DNA of 64,000 nt. It comes from an uncultured Pseudomonadales bacterium. Lineage in GTDB: Bacteria > Pseudomonadota > Gammaproteobacteria > Pseudomonadales > Pseudohongiellaceae. The notes under the pieces are model-generated. The model was not told the origin of the DNA. It saw nothing but the letters and a program-made list of their open reading frames with translations, and did no database searches. Location of the stretch: assembly GCA_943789485.1 (NCBI GenBank), contig CALSUH010000025.1:1-64000 (forward strand), given 5' to 3'. A program made the translations under genes and the position numbers. Position 1 is the first letter of the stretch; each line of letters starts with the position of its first letter. This document shows positions 45,096-55,544 of this stretch, in pieces.

Positions 45096-45917
45096 ATGTT
45101 ATTTCTCGAGTTTGAATTTGAAAAATCACTTAACAGAAAGCTTGCCCGTGGGCTGGCCGTGTTGCTGTTATCAGGCGCACTGTCTTGTTGTGTAACTACG
45201 ACGACTGGGGGCTTCATGGTGGATGCCTCCGAAGAGCAAGCTGCTACCGATTATATCCAACTCGCACTAGCCTATTTTGATAATAGGGACATGCCCGCTG
45301 CGCGGCGTCATGTAAATAACGCTCTCGATATCGATAATCGAATCTCCGATGCCTATATGGTGTTGGCAATGATTTCCCAGCACGAGGGTGATCTAGATTT
45401 GGCCGATTCGAATTATCAAAGAGCGATTAGCCTTGATAAGGACAATTCCAGTGCGCGCAATAATTACGCCGCGATGTTGTTCTCGCAGGAGCGCTTTCGC
45501 GAATCCTATGAGCAACTGGAAAGAGTAGCGAATGACACCAGTTATGAAGGACGGTCACTTGTCTTCGAAGGACTGGGAAGAAGTGCATTGCGATTGGGTA
45601 GGCAGGAGGAAGCAAAGGCCGCGTTTCAGCGTGCGCTGCAACTAAATGAAAATCTTTTTATAGCGCCACTCGAATTAGCATTGATATATTTCGATCAGGA
45701 AGACTACCCGCGCGCTCGTCAATATTACCAGAATTATTTGACCACCATTCAGTTCCTGCAATTACCGCATACGCCGCGAGCGCTATTGGCGGGAATTCAA
45801 ATTGAAGGTTACTTCCAGAACAAGGAATTTGTCGAAAATTTTTCTTTGGTTCTTTCGACTCTTTATCCGACTTCGCCTGAATATCAGGTGCTCCAAAGGC
45901 TGAGTGATGCCAACTGA
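45096..45917 (+). CDS. pilW: Type IV pilus biogenesis lipoprotein PilW (PilF-type TPR)
   Basis: An outer-membrane pilotin-like TPR protein that helps the PilQ secretin assemble. It has about 273 residues from the ATG at 45096 (LFLEFEFEKSLNRKLARG); a GTG at 45045 is also in frame. The signal peptide ends in a lipobox-like LSGALSC. TPR units run from about 55 to 200: ALAYFDNRDMPAARRHVNNA, then DAYMVLAMISQHEGDLDLAD, then ARNNYAAMLFSQERFRESYE, then GLGRSALRLGRQEEAKAAFQ. It stands between rlmN and rodZ as in most gammaproteobacteria and overlaps rodZ by 11 nt. Confidence 0.9.
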   Translation: MLFLEFEFEKSLNRKLARGLAVLLLSGALSCCVTTTTGGFMVDASEEQAATDYIQLALAYFDNRDMPAARRHVNNALDIDNRISDAYMVLAMISQHEGDLDLADSNYQRAISLDKDNSSARNNYAAMLFSQERFRESYEQLERVANDTSYEGRSLVFEGLGRSALRLGRQEEAKAAFQRALQLNENLFIAPLELALIYFDQEDYPRARQYYQNYLTTIQFLQLPHTPRALLAGIQIEGYFQNKEFVENFSLVLSTLYPTSPEYQVLQRLSDAN

Positions 45918-47004
45918 CCCCCTTATTGATGCGCTCGCAGAGACTGATGGTAGCGTACTGACGGCAGGTGATATTCTCCTTCAGGCGCGGCAGCGCCTAG
46001 GTCTGAATGAGAAAGAAGTCGCCGATAAACTACACATCACCATGCATTACGTTAAGGCATTGGAATCCAACAGCTATGAAAAGCTACCTGGCGTTATTTT
46101 TGCGAGGGGATATTTGAAGAGTTATGCCTTATTGCTGGGTTTGGATGCTGAAGATTTACTATCTCGCTATGACGAGTTCACGCATCAACAGAAAGCCGAC
46201 AGTAAGGAAGAGAGGCGCTTAGTAAGAGCGCGCAAAAAAAAAGATCGCAACAAGTCTTTGGTTATTATTTCTCTACTAATTTTTATCGCCGGATTTATGG
46301 GATTGTGGCTAGTGAATAGCTATTTTACGCAGGAGTCAGTTTCAGATGTGCCGAATACCGTTGAATCTGTTGATGACGTTCGAGCTAGCTTACCTAGGCT
46401 GGATGAGTCGCAAGGAACGACACAGCCGCAATTTACTCTGGAAGTCGAGCCTGAAAAGATTTCCGCTCCGGCGCGTCAGCCGATGATAACCCCATTGCCA
46501 GTAACAGGAGCAGTCGATGTTCCTGAGCGGTTTCTCGAAGTAGATCCAGGCTCAATTGTGGGTTCACAGGTCGCTCGGAGAATTGAGAATGGCGAGAGTG
46601 GCGAGAATGGCGAAAGTAGCGAGAGTAGCGGAGCCGAAGGGGAAACTACCCTGGAGGATTTAACGGCTGCATTACAAGTAGTAAGAGTAGAAAAAACAGT
46701 GGGCGCAGAGTCGACTGTCCTGACCGATCAGCCTCGTTTGATCAGTATACAAGCGATCGGAAACGATATGCTACGAATCAGTTTTACTGGGAAGAGCTGG
46801 ATTGAAGTGAATGACAGCGAATCTCAGCAGATCTATCGCGATATCCGCGTAGCGGGCGATGTTTTAGAAATTACCGGCAGTGCGCCATTCAATATCCTAC
46901 TAGGTGATGCTCACTTTACCGTCATGAGCCTGAACGGCGATGAAATCGACCTCTCTGGTGATATTCGAATCGACAACTCAGCACGCCTCACTGTAGGCTT
47001 GTAA
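45907..47004 (+). CDS. rodZ: Cytoskeleton protein RodZ
   Basis: A membrane protein that links MreB to the cell-wall elongation machinery. It has about 365 residues from the ATG at 45907. The cytoplasmic helix-turn-helix is at about 20-90 (LQARQRLGLNEKEVADKLHI, then YEKLPGVIFARGYLKSYA). A basic stretch (RARKKKDRNK) precedes one membrane helix (VIISLLIFIAGFMGLWLV). The long periplasmic linker contains a low-complexity run of Asn, Gly, Glu and Ser coded by near-repeats at 46585-46632. The C-terminal DUF4115 domain has SWIEVNDSESQQIYRDI. It is coupled to pilW and 3 nt from ispG. Confidence 0.93.
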   Translation: MPTDPLIDALAETDGSVLTAGDILLQARQRLGLNEKEVADKLHITMHYVKALESNSYEKLPGVIFARGYLKSYALLLGLDAEDLLSRYDEFTHQQKADSKEERRLVRARKKKDRNKSLVIISLLIFIAGFMGLWLVNSYFTQESVSDVPNTVESVDDVRASLPRLDESQGTTQPQFTLEVEPEKISAPARQPMITPLPVTGAVDVPERFLEVDPGSIVGSQVARRIENGESGENGESSESSGAEGETTLEDLTAALQVVRVEKTVGAESTVLTDQPRLISIQAIGNDMLRISFTGKSWIEVNDSESQQIYRDIRVAGDVLEITGSAPFNILLGDAHFTVMSLNGDEIDLSGDIRIDNSARLTVGL

Positions 47005-47007
47005 CCC

Positions 47008-48120
47008 ATGAAAACTAATCCGCTAATTACTCGCCGCCAGACTCGCCAAATTATGGTCGGCAATATCCCTGTGGGCGGTGGTGCACCAATCTCTGTGCAG
47101 ACCATGACCAACACCGAGACCTGCGACGTGGGTGCGACATTAGCCCAGATCAATAACATGGTAAGAGCGGGCGTTGATATTGTCCGCGTTTCCGTTCCGA
47201 GTATGGACGCGGCTGAGGCCTTCAGGAAAATCCGTTCACAGGTAGAAGTACCTCTAGTAGCCGATATACATTTCGATTACCGTATTGCTTTGAAAATACT
47301 AGACAATGGGGTTGATTGCCTGCGCATCAATCCGGGCAATATCGGCAGTGAGGAGCGTATTCGCGCTGTTGTCGGTAGTGCGAAAGACAAGAATATACCG
47401 CTTCGAATTGGCGTGAATGCAGGCTCTCTTGGGAAGAATTTACTGCGTAAATACAAGGAGCCGAATTCCGAGGCGATGGTTGAGTCCGCGCTTACGCAAA
47501 TTGATATACTCGACAAGCTTGACTTTCAAAATTTCAAAATTAGCCTTAAAGCCTCCGAAATATTCATGACACTGGCGGCCTATCGCAGCCTAGCGACACA
47601 GATCGATCAGCCATTCCATCTCGGTATCACCGAGGCAGGCGGTCTTCGCTCTGGCACAGTTAAATCTGCTATCGGGCTAGGCGCACTGTTGATGGATGGG
47701 ATAGGCGATACGATTCGAGTCTCCCTTGCAGCCGACCCAGTCGAAGAGGTCAAGGTTGGATTCGATATACTAAAAAGCTTAGGCCTTCGTCATAAGGGTG
47801 TCAATTTGGTAGCTTGCCCTAGTTGTAGCCGGCAGAATTTCGATGTGATCTCCGTGGTTAATGAATTAGAGTCCCGATTAGAAGACATAACGACACCGAT
47901 TGATGTTGCGGTCATTGGCTGTATCGTGAATGGCCCGGGTGAGGCGAAGGTTGCTGAAATCGGTTTGACCGGTGCCAGCCCAAGTAACCTCGTCTACAAA
48001 GAAGGTGTTCCCGATCACAAGATTACTAACGAAAATCTTGTGGATGAATTAGAGGCGATGGTGCGTCAGCGCGTTGCCGACAAGAAGAAAATGGATGAAA
48101 ACCTAATCGCCTCAAGCTAG
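47008..48120 (+). CDS. ispG: 4-hydroxy-3-methylbut-2-en-1-yl diphosphate synthase
   Basis: The penultimate enzyme of the MEP pathway. It reduces MEcPP to HMBPP with a [4Fe-4S] cluster. It has 370 residues, the short bacterial type without the large middle insert. It starts [32 protein letters not shown] and [14 protein letters not shown] are in the TIM-barrel domain. The cluster ligands are in [11 protein letters not shown] and [11 protein letters not shown], with Glu in NGPGEA as the fourth ligand. It starts 3 nt after rodZ and is followed 17 nt later by hisS. Confidence 0.97.
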   Translation: MKTNPLITRRQTRQIMVGNIPVGGGAPISVQTMTNTETCDVGATLAQINNMVRAGVDIVRVSVPSMDAAEAFRKIRSQVEVPLVADIHFDYRIALKILDNGVDCLRINPGNIGSEERIRAVVGSAKDKNIPLRIGVNAGSLGKNLLRKYKEPNSEAMVESALTQIDILDKLDFQNFKISLKASEIFMTLAAYRSLATQIDQPFHLGITEAGGLRSGTVKSAIGLGALLMDGIGDTIRVSLAADPVEEVKVGFDILKSLGLRHKGVNLVACPSCSRQNFDVISVVNELESRLEDITTPIDVAVIGCIVNGPGEAKVAEIGLTGASPSNLVYKEGVPDHKITNENLVDELEAMVRQRVADKKKMDENLIASS

Positions 48121-48137
48121 CGATCAGTCACAAACCT

Positions 48138-49427
48138 ATGGCGAAACTACAAGCAATTCGAGGTATGAATGACATACTTCCCGACCAAACTCCTAACTGG
48201 CAATATGTTGAGAAGTGCTTTCAGGCGGTAGTGCGCCGTTATGGCTACCGGGAAATCCGTTTTCCTATTCTCGAGCAGACACAATTGTTTAAGCGTTCAA
48301 TCGGCGAGGTCACTGACATCGTCGAGAAGGAGATGTACAGTTTCGACGATCGCAACGGCGATAACTTGAGTTTGCGACCTGAAGGCACGGCAGGTTGTGT
48401 GCGTGCTGCCGATCAGCACGGTTTATTATTCAATCAGCAGCAACGACTCTGGTATCAGGGTCCAATGTTTCGCCATGAAAGGCCGCAGAAGGGCCGCTAT
48501 CGACAGTTTCAACAGTTTGGTGTCGAGGCATTTGGTATGGCGGGGCCGGACATCGACGCGGAGGTTATTCAGCTTTCGGCCTCGCTCTGGCAAGACCTGG
48601 GTTTAGAGAATTACCTTACTCTAGAGATTAACAATATCGGCACAGCTGAAGACAGAAAGCGCTATGCCGCCGCCTTAACAGCATTCTTGGTTTTCCATGC
48701 CGAAGAGCTCGATGATGATGCGCGCAACCGTTCGCACAGCAATCCGATGCGGGTGCTAGATAGCAAGAACCCAGATGTTCAGGAAGCTTTAAAAGGCGCA
48801 CCTGCTCTGGTGGACTACGTCAGTGACGAGAGTGTCATCCACTATAGCGAGCTAAAGAGCTTGCTTACTCAGGTTGGGGTTGAATTCACTGAAAGCCCTC
48901 GACTGGTTAGAGGACTGGACTACTACAATAATTGTGTGTTCGAGTGGACTACCGATTCTTTGGGTGCACAGGGCACAGTCTGCGGCGGAGGTCGCTACGA
49001 CGGCCTCGTTGAACAGCTTGGCGGCAAGCCAACGGTGGCCGCTGGTTTTGCTATGGGTGTCGAAAGGCTTGTCTTGATGCTGGATTCGCTAGGCAAGATT
49101 CCCGAAGCCACAGCGCAGGTTATAGATGTGTATATGGTGGTTGTTGGTGGTCAGTTGGCTGGATCTGCTGTGCTACTAGCTAAGCAGTTGCGGCAGCGAT
49201 TTCCTGAAATCGGCCTTATCACGCATTGTGGTGGGGGAAAGTACAGTAATCAGATGAAGCGCGCGTTTAACAGCGGCGCGCGACTGGCTATTGTGTTGGA
49301 GGCAGAGTCGGAACAGCCATTGGAAACAGTCAAAATTCGCCATTTAATTGATTCTGGCGACTCGGTCAGCGTCGAGATAGCCAATTGCGGCGATAAACTT
49401 GCCGAAATTCTTGGTATTTCAGAGTGA
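48138..49427 (+). CDS. hisS: Histidyl-tRNA synthetase
   Basis: A class II synthetase of 429 residues. It starts AKLQAIRGMNDILPDQTP. Motif 2 is in GPMFRHERPQKGRYRQFQQF and the histidine-A loop is LVRGLDYYNNCVFEW. Motif 3 is in AAGFAMGVERLVLML. The C-terminal anticodon domain begins near VYMVVVGGQLAGSAVLLAKQ. An ALTAFLVFHAEELDDDARNR insert of usual size is present. It stands between ispG and yfgM in the canonical order. Confidence 0.97.
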   Translation: MAKLQAIRGMNDILPDQTPNWQYVEKCFQAVVRRYGYREIRFPILEQTQLFKRSIGEVTDIVEKEMYSFDDRNGDNLSLRPEGTAGCVRAADQHGLLFNQQQRLWYQGPMFRHERPQKGRYRQFQQFGVEAFGMAGPDIDAEVIQLSASLWQDLGLENYLTLEINNIGTAEDRKRYAAALTAFLVFHAEELDDDARNRSHSNPMRVLDSKNPDVQEALKGAPALVDYVSDESVIHYSELKSLLTQVGVEFTESPRLVRGLDYYNNCVFEWTTDSLGAQGTVCGGGRYDGLVEQLGGKPTVAAGFAMGVERLVLMLDSLGKIPEATAQVIDVYMVVVGGQLAGSAVLLAKQLRQRFPEIGLITHCGGGKYSNQMKRAFNSGARLAIVLEAESEQPLETVKIRHLIDSGDSVSVEIANCGDKLAEILGISE

Positions 49428-49566
49428 TAGCAGCATTGATTCGTGTCAGCCGAGCCTTAAACAGGTAGAATTGACGGTTGGTTAGGGATAGTTTGCCGAA
49501 TCTGGTGGTCTGATAATCCGGGCAGGGAAAACTGTTTTAGTTATTGAATAAATTAAGGAGTAAGTC

Positions 49567-50244
49567 GTGGCGATAAACGCGGCAGAAGAAGAAACAATAG
49601 AAGCACTTAAGCAGTGGTGGGAAGAAAATGGCAAGCAGTTAGTCATTCTCGTTGTTATAGGTTTCGCGGCATTCACTGGATGGTTGGTTTGGTCCAATTC
49701 CCAAAATGCTAACATCGATAGTGCCTCGGATATGTACGAGGAGATTCTTTCGTTGGCGGTCAGCGAAGCTGGGCAGCCGGGCACGTTGCTTATTCCGCAA
49801 AATTCGGAACGTATAGTCGAGCTAGGTAAGATATTACGCAGTGAGCATGGCAGTTCTACTTACGCTAAGTTGGGTTCCTTATTCGCTGCGCAACAGTCTG
49901 TGCAGAACAATGATTTGGATGCGGCGGAAGCCTCTCTACAATGGGTTCTAGATAATGAGCAGGGCGGACTATTAAGCGAGGCCAACGAAGGTCTGGTATT
50001 GACCGCGAATTTGCGGCTTGGTCGCATTATTTTGGCGAAGGGCGAAGCCGAGCGCGCACTCGCGCTCGTGAACAACCTCGACCCAAAAACATTTGAAGCT
50101 GGTTATTCGGAATTGCGTGGTGATATCTACATAGCGATGGACCGAGAAGTAGATGCGCGTGATGCCTACATCGCCGCCCAGCAGGCAGGATCGAATAGCG
50201 ATGGTCTGCGCATGAAGTTGGACGAGCTGTCCAACGAAAGCTAG
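49567..50244 (+). CDS. yfgM: YfgM-type inner-membrane TPR protein
   Basis: A 225-residue ancillary SecYEG translocon subunit of the YfgM family, which in E. coli works with PpiD on proteins emerging in the periplasm. It starts at a GTG (49567) with AAGGAG 7 nt upstream. The cytoplasmic start has EEETIEALKQWWEENGKQLV, then one helix (LVILVVIGFAAFTGWLVW). The periplasmic TPR_21 domain has YAKLGSLFAAQQSVQNNDLD and ELRGDIYIAMDREVDARDAY. It sits between hisS and bamB, its standard place. Confidence 0.93.
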   Translation: MAINAAEEETIEALKQWWEENGKQLVILVVIGFAAFTGWLVWSNSQNANIDSASDMYEEILSLAVSEAGQPGTLLIPQNSERIVELGKILRSEHGSSTYAKLGSLFAAQQSVQNNDLDAAEASLQWVLDNEQGGLLSEANEGLVLTANLRLGRIILAKGEAERALALVNNLDPKTFEAGYSELRGDIYIAMDREVDARDAYIAAQQAGSNSDGLRMKLDELSNES

Positions 50245-50272
50245 CCCTTACCGCGAGTTCACAGATAGCCAG

Positions 50273-51502
50273 ATGAGTTTCAAGATGAATCCTACGAGCA
50301 CCGGATCAATACAAAATTGCGTGACCTTTGGGGCTCGTCTGCTAGTGCTGTTTGCACTAGCTTCTGCGTTAACAGCCTGTGCAGGGTTCAGTGCCGCCAG
50401 CCTAAATCCATTGGGTTGGTTTTCCGATGATGAAGTCGATCCACCTACGCCCCTGGTCAATATCCTTGCTGAGGCAGCCCTGATTCCTCAGTGGAGCGTG
50501 AAAATCGGAAACGGTCAGGGCAACAATTACACAGAGATAACCCCCTCGATAGACGGTGGCGTAATTTATGCGGCAAGCGAGGACGGTGATGTAATCGCAA
50601 TAGAAATTAGCACAGGAAACACGCTGTGGAGAACTCAAGTTGAAGGAGTGATCACCGGTGGAGTTGGCTCTGGTGAGGGCCTGGTTATGATTGCTATAGA
50701 GAGTGCTGAAGTTGTAGTACTCGATCAAGCTGATGGCAGCCTTATTTGGCAGCGCGCGGTTTCCAGTGAAGTTCTGTCTGCGCCACAAACGAATGGCGAT
50801 GTCGTTGTCGCGCAGACAGTAGACGACAAGCTGGTCGCACTCAATTTCGATGACGGTGAGCAGCGTTGGACTTACGAAACTACACAGCCAGCACTGACAC
50901 TGCGCGGCAGTAGCAAGCCTGTTATTACTGCAGATGCTGTGATCGCAGGGTTTAGCAATGGCACGCTTGTCGCAGTTTCGGCGGTAGATGGGATCTACCT
51001 TTGGGAGGAACGGGTAGCCGTCCCTGAAGGTGAGTATGATATTGACCGCGTCATTGATGTGGATGGCGATCTATTGCTTGACGGCGGTCGAATTCTAGCC
51101 GCAAGCTATCAGGGTAACTTGATGGCGTTCGAGGTCATTTCCGGGCGAATCGTCTGGGGTATGGAGGCTTCTAGCTACCACGGCATGGCGCAGGGCTTCG
51201 GTAATATCTACTACTGCGATGACCAGAGTCAGGTATTTGCGATTAGAGACAATAGCGAAGATATCGTTTGGGAGAACTCTGATCTATTCAATAGAGCAAT
51301 TACGGCACCAACAGCAGTCGGCAACTATATCGCAGTAGCTGATTATGAAGGTTATGTGCACTTACTGTCGCAGATTGATGGGCGCATAGTAGGTCGAATT
51401 CAGGCTGATAATGATGGAGTTAGAGCTAATCTTTTAGCCGACAATGGCCGTCTTTATGTTTTCGGCAATAGCGGTCGACTAACCGCTTATCAATTGCAAT
51501 AG
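50273..51502 (+). CDS. bamB: Outer-membrane assembly lipoprotein BamB
   Basis: A lipoprotein of the BAM complex that helps fold beta-barrel proteins into the outer membrane. At 409 residues it has the standard length. The signal peptide ends in the lipobox LTAC (ALASALTACAGFSAASLN). An eight-bladed propeller of PQQ-like repeats follows; recurring blade motifs are DGDVIAIEISTGNTLWRTQ, GSLIWQRAV, DGEQRWTYET and SGRIVWGME. No real PQQ site is expected. It follows yfgM by 28 nt and precedes der. Confidence 0.95.
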   Translation: MSFKMNPTSTGSIQNCVTFGARLLVLFALASALTACAGFSAASLNPLGWFSDDEVDPPTPLVNILAEAALIPQWSVKIGNGQGNNYTEITPSIDGGVIYAASEDGDVIAIEISTGNTLWRTQVEGVITGGVGSGEGLVMIAIESAEVVVLDQADGSLIWQRAVSSEVLSAPQTNGDVVVAQTVDDKLVALNFDDGEQRWTYETTQPALTLRGSSKPVITADAVIAGFSNGTLVAVSAVDGIYLWEERVAVPEGEYDIDRVIDVDGDLLLDGGRILAASYQGNLMAFEVISGRIVWGMEASSYHGMAQGFGNIYYCDDQSQVFAIRDNSEDIVWENSDLFNRAITAPTAVGNYIAVADYEGYVHLLSQIDGRIVGRIQADNDGVRANLLADNGRLYVFGNSGRLTAYQLQ

Positions 51503-51544
51503 CATTCGCAAAACACTGTTTGCAAACTATTCTAGGTTATTACC

Positions 51545-52981
51545 ATGAGGCCAGTCATAGCCCTTGTTGGCCGTCCCAATGTCGGCAAATCCACTCTCTT
51601 CAATCGACTCACGCGATCTCGTGATGCGTTGGTTGCAAATATCCCCGGTCTTACTCGCGATAGGAAATATGGCGGCGGGGCAATTGAAGGCCAGTCATTC
51701 ATAGCTATCGACACTGGCGGAATTAGCGGCGATGAAGAAGGCATCGACTTGGAGATGGCCTCGCAGTCACTCCAAGCTATCGAAGAGGCTAATATCTGCC
51801 TTTTTATGGTAGATGCGAAGGATGGTCTCCTGCCAGATGATAACCGTATCCTCGACCACCTACGTAAGCGCAGCAAAAACACCTACCTAGTCGTAAACAA
51901 GATCGATGGTCGTGACCCCGATGCGGCGTTAGTAGATTTTTATAGCTTAGGTCTGTCGGAAATATTTCCCATCACTGCGACTCAGGGCCGTGGCGTGAAG
52001 AGCATGCTAGTTAAGGTGTTGGCCGACTTCGAAGCGGCGGCAAATGATGCGGGTGAAGGTGAGGCAGCGCCTGAGAATATTGAAGAAACAGGTATAAAGA
52101 TTGCGATTGCCGGCAGACCAAATGTTGGCAAGTCGACGCTGGTAAACAGAATGCTAGGTGAAGAGCGAGTAGTCGTGTTCGATGAGCCCGGCACCACTAG
52201 AGATAGTGTCTATATTCCCTTCGAGAGGCGCGGACGGCGCTATACGCTTATCGATACAGCGGGAATAAAGAAGAGAGGCCAGACCAGACATACGGTCGAA
52301 AAATTCTCGGTAGTTAAATCACTGCAAGCTATTCAAGACGCGCATGTGGTGGTGTTGATCATCGATGCTCGCACCGGAATCGTAGAGCAGGATCTACACC
52401 TACTTGGCTATGTTATCGAGACGGGGCGTGCGCTCGTTATCGCCATCAATAAATGGGATAACATGCACTCTGAAGACAAGGATCAGGTTAAAGATGATAT
52501 TCGTCGCCGTTTTGTCTTCGTGGATTTTGCGAAAATTCATTACATCTCGGCGCTCTATGGTACCGGGGTGGGTGATCTCTATAAATCTATACATACGGCC
52601 TACGAGTCGGCGACCAAGACTCTGACGACCCATCGACTCACCGAGCTACTTCAAGATGCAGTTACCGATCACGCGCCACCGCTGATAAATGGTAGGCGCA
52701 TCAAACTGCGCTATGCCCACGCAGGCGGCCAGAATCCGCCAATAATTGTTATACATGGAAAGCAGACTGATAAACTGCCGGGCAATTACAGTCGTTATCT
52801 GGAGAAAACTTTTCGTAAGGTGTTGAAGTTGGAGGGCACCCCGGTGCGAATCGAATTGCGTAGTGGCGATAATCCTTTCATTAAGGGAGAGGAAGGTCTG
52901 ACGCAACAACAGGTTTCACAGAAAAGGCGGATAAAAAAGAATAAGGATCTAGGCCAGAAGCTCGGTAAGAAAAGAGTATGA
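51545..52981 (+). CDS. der: Ribosome-associated GTPase Der (EngA)
   Basis: An essential GTPase with two tandem G domains, needed for 50S ribosome maturation. It has 478 residues. Domain 1 starts [19 protein letters not shown] with DTGGI and NKID. Domain 2, near residue 185, has [19 protein letters not shown] with DTAGIKKRG and NKWD. The C-terminal KH-like domain starts near [12 protein letters not shown] and ends in a Lys-rich tail ([19 protein letters not shown]). Its stop overlaps the next start (ATGA at 52978). Confidence 0.97.
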   Translation: MRPVIALVGRPNVGKSTLFNRLTRSRDALVANIPGLTRDRKYGGGAIEGQSFIAIDTGGISGDEEGIDLEMASQSLQAIEEANICLFMVDAKDGLLPDDNRILDHLRKRSKNTYLVVNKIDGRDPDAALVDFYSLGLSEIFPITATQGRGVKSMLVKVLADFEAAANDAGEGEAAPENIEETGIKIAIAGRPNVGKSTLVNRMLGEERVVVFDEPGTTRDSVYIPFERRGRRYTLIDTAGIKKRGQTRHTVEKFSVVKSLQAIQDAHVVVLIIDARTGIVEQDLHLLGYVIETGRALVIAINKWDNMHSEDKDQVKDDIRRRFVFVDFAKIHYISALYGTGVGDLYKSIHTAYESATKTLTTHRLTELLQDAVTDHAPPLINGRRIKLRYAHAGGQNPPIIVIHGKQTDKLPGNYSRYLEKTFRKVLKLEGTPVRIELRSGDNPFIKGEEGLTQQQVSQKRRIKKNKDLGQKLGKKRV

Positions 52982-53961
52982 CTGTTCACCTGGAAGATAT
53001 TAGTCTAGCCGCAGATCGACTTCGAGGTATAGCAATTGAGACCCCAATTCAGACCTCGGCAGTCCTAAATGAAAGAGTAAACGCTGAAATTTTTATCAAG
53101 CCAGAATGCCTACAACATGTTGGCGCGTTTAAGTTTCGTGGTGCCTACAATCGACTATGCCAAATGAGTGACGCTGAGCGAGCAAAAGGTGCTGTGGCGT
53201 TCTCCTCAGGTAATCATGCGCAAGGTATCGCCTACGCTGCTAAATTGTTGGGTATGAACGCGACTATCGTCATGCCCTCTGACGCGCCATCCATCAAGAA
53301 GGAAGGCACCGAGCGGCTGGGCGCACGTATTCGCCTTTATGACCGTGCCACGGAATCCCGCGAAGAAATTGCTGCGGACATTGCGGCGTCCAGCGGTGCG
53401 ACTCTAGTCCCTGCTTTTGATGATGTAGATGTGATTGCAGGACAGGGCACCTGTGGCCTTGAGATAATGCAGCAGTTGGCGGTTAAAAATTGTATACCGG
53501 ATGCCGTGTTGAGCCCCTGCGGTGGGGGTGGGCTGCTGGCAGGTCTCTCAACAGCAGTCAAAGAAATTAACAGTGCGACAAGGGTCTATGGCGTAGAGCC
53601 AGAGAACTACGACGATCATAGTATCTCGAAGGCTGCTGGCGAGCGCACCCAGATTGAGCCGCAGCACACGACTAGCTGCGATGCGCTAATGGCTACGCAA
53701 CCTGGCGAAATTACTTGGTCGATCAATAGTAAGACAGTAGACGATTTTTTGGTGGTTAGTGAAGATGAGGTTGCTCATGCTATTAGCTTTGCGTTTCGCT
53801 ACCTTAAGCTGGTGATTGAGCCTGGCGGTGCTGTCGCCTTAGCCGCCTTGCTGCATAATAAAGTAGACATCAGTGGTGGCACTGCTGCGATAGTCCTTTC
53901 TGGTGGTAATATTGATAGCGGGACCTTTTTCAGCTGTTTGCAAAATCACCCCTCGCCTTGA
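52978..53961 (+). CDS. Threonine/serine dehydratase-like PLP enzyme
   Basis: A fold-type II PLP enzyme of the threonine dehydratase / serine racemase group, 327 residues without the C-terminal ACT regulatory domain. The PLP lysine is in [14 protein letters not shown]. The phosphate and substrate loops are [15 protein letters not shown] and [11 protein letters not shown], and the C-terminal LSGGNID contacts the ring. It probably deaminates Thr or Ser to 2-oxo acids or racemises Ser; which one cannot be told from the sequence. It overlaps der by 4 nt, an unusual partner for a der operon. Confidence 0.85.
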   Translation: MTVHLEDISLAADRLRGIAIETPIQTSAVLNERVNAEIFIKPECLQHVGAFKFRGAYNRLCQMSDAERAKGAVAFSSGNHAQGIAYAAKLLGMNATIVMPSDAPSIKKEGTERLGARIRLYDRATESREEIAADIAASSGATLVPAFDDVDVIAGQGTCGLEIMQQLAVKNCIPDAVLSPCGGGGLLAGLSTAVKEINSATRVYGVEPENYDDHSISKAAGERTQIEPQHTTSCDALMATQPGEITWSINSKTVDDFLVVSEDEVAHAISFAFRYLKLVIEPGGAVALAALLHNKVDISGGTAAIVLSGGNIDSGTFFSCLQNHPSP

Positions 53962-54019
53962 GCCAAAGCTATGTGTAGGTTGCTCGGCATCAAATTAGCA
54001 AAAACCTAGAGGAAGAACC

Positions 54020-55493
54020 ATGAGAATCTCTTTATCGAATTCAGGTAGCATGCGCGCCTGGATAGCAACGCTTCTACTAATTGCCGTGTCTTTTTCGATT
54101 GCAACATCCAGTGCGCAATCTCCAAATGACTGTATTGACTCCCTGCAATGTGAATCTTCCTGGATAGGCATGTCAGACAGCGATCGCGAAACAGTATTTG
54201 CGTTTGCCGAAGATTACAAAGCGTTCATTCATGAGGCGCGCACTGAACTGAGCTTCGTAGCAGAGGCAGTCGCCTTCGCTGTGCAGAACGGCTTTGAAGA
54301 GTTAACAGATTCTACCGACATCGTTCCGGGCAAGAAGATTTATGAGGTTAATCGTGACCGCACAATAAGCCTTTTGGTAATTGGCGAAGAGGCGATACAA
54401 GATGGCTTCCATATCATCGGTTCGCACATTGATTCCCCGCGTCTAGAGCTGAAGGGAGGCCGCTATTTGAGGCCAGTGAATTTGCGCTGTTCCAGACTAA
54501 TTATCATGGTGGCATTAAATACCACCAATGGACCAACCTGCCGCTAGCCCTTATAGGCCGTATTGATAAGAAGGATGGAACAAGTATTCAGGTATCCGTA
54601 GGTTTGGACACCGACGACCCCATCTTTATGATTCCAGAGCTGTCCCCGCATGTTGATCGCAGTAGGAATTCCAAGACTCTAGCTGAGTTTATTACCCCAG
54701 AAGACCTCGACCCAATCATAGGGCATATTCCAGGTGAAGACGGCGGCGATATAGCCGACCAAGTTTTAGCCTATTTAAGTCAGGAGTACGGCGTTACGCG
54801 AGCCGATTTGGTCTCGGCGGAACTCTCCTTGGTACCGGCAGGAGCGCCTCGGGACATGGGATTCGATAGAGGGCTAATCGCCGCCTACGGTCAGGATGAC
54901 CGGCTTGCGTCCTATGCTGCACTGCGTGCAGTGGCGGAGATCGACCATCCAGATAAGACTACTATGGCCTTCTTGGTTGATAACGAGGAAGTAGGCAATA
55001 GAAATAATACCGGTGCACACTCCGACTACTTTGCCGATCTGCTTTCCAGACTTTTGTATGCGCAGCTGCAAGGGGACTATCGTGAACCCTTATTTCGTAG
55101 TGCGTTGCGTCAGACTAAATTTATATCCATAGACGTAAACCCAGGGATCAATCCAATGAACCCTGGTGTTTGGGAGCCAGGCAATGCCCCTAAGTTAGGT
55201 TATGGCGTTAATCTCAAGCTCTACGGGCAAGGTAACACTGCCAATAGCGAGTTTATCGCGTGGACTCGGCAGCTGCTGGATAGCAATGATGTACCCTGGC
55301 AGACAGTGACTTATAAAGTCGGAGTTGGCGGCGGGGGGAACTATCGGTGGAGAGTTTTTCTGCACAGAACATCGAAGTTATCGATTTCGGTGTTCCCCTG
55401 CTCTCGATTCATACACCCTACGCGGTTAGTTCTAAGGTCGATGTATACAATCTCTATCGGGCAGCTTTGGCATTTTATGCCTATACGGACTAG
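54020..55493 (+). pseudogene. Secreted M18-family aminopeptidase, about three frameshifts
   Basis: A zinc aminopeptidase of the M18 (aspartyl aminopeptidase) family, about 490 residues when rejoined. The signal peptide (RAWIATLLLIAVSFSIATSS, cleaved near SAQS) is unusual because M18 enzymes are normally cytosolic. Metal and catalytic blocks are IIGSHIDSPRLELKG, FLVDNEEVGNRNNTGAHS and QTKFISIDVNPGINP. Frames change near 54454 (then RPLFEASEFALFQTNYHGG), at the G6 run near 55334 and at the T5 run near 55358 (then QNIEVIDFGVPLLSIHTPYA to the TAG at 55491). The blocks are intact, so the breaks look like errors. Confidence 0.82.
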
Positions 55494-55544
55494 TGCATTT
55501 CGGATTATTCTCCCCCTTCTAACAAAGATATTGATGAAGCTACT

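Noticed and set aside
46585-46632. Tandem repeat in rodZ as a phase-variation switch
   Set aside because: The near-repeats are 9 bp long and in frame, so changes in copy number would only alter linker length.
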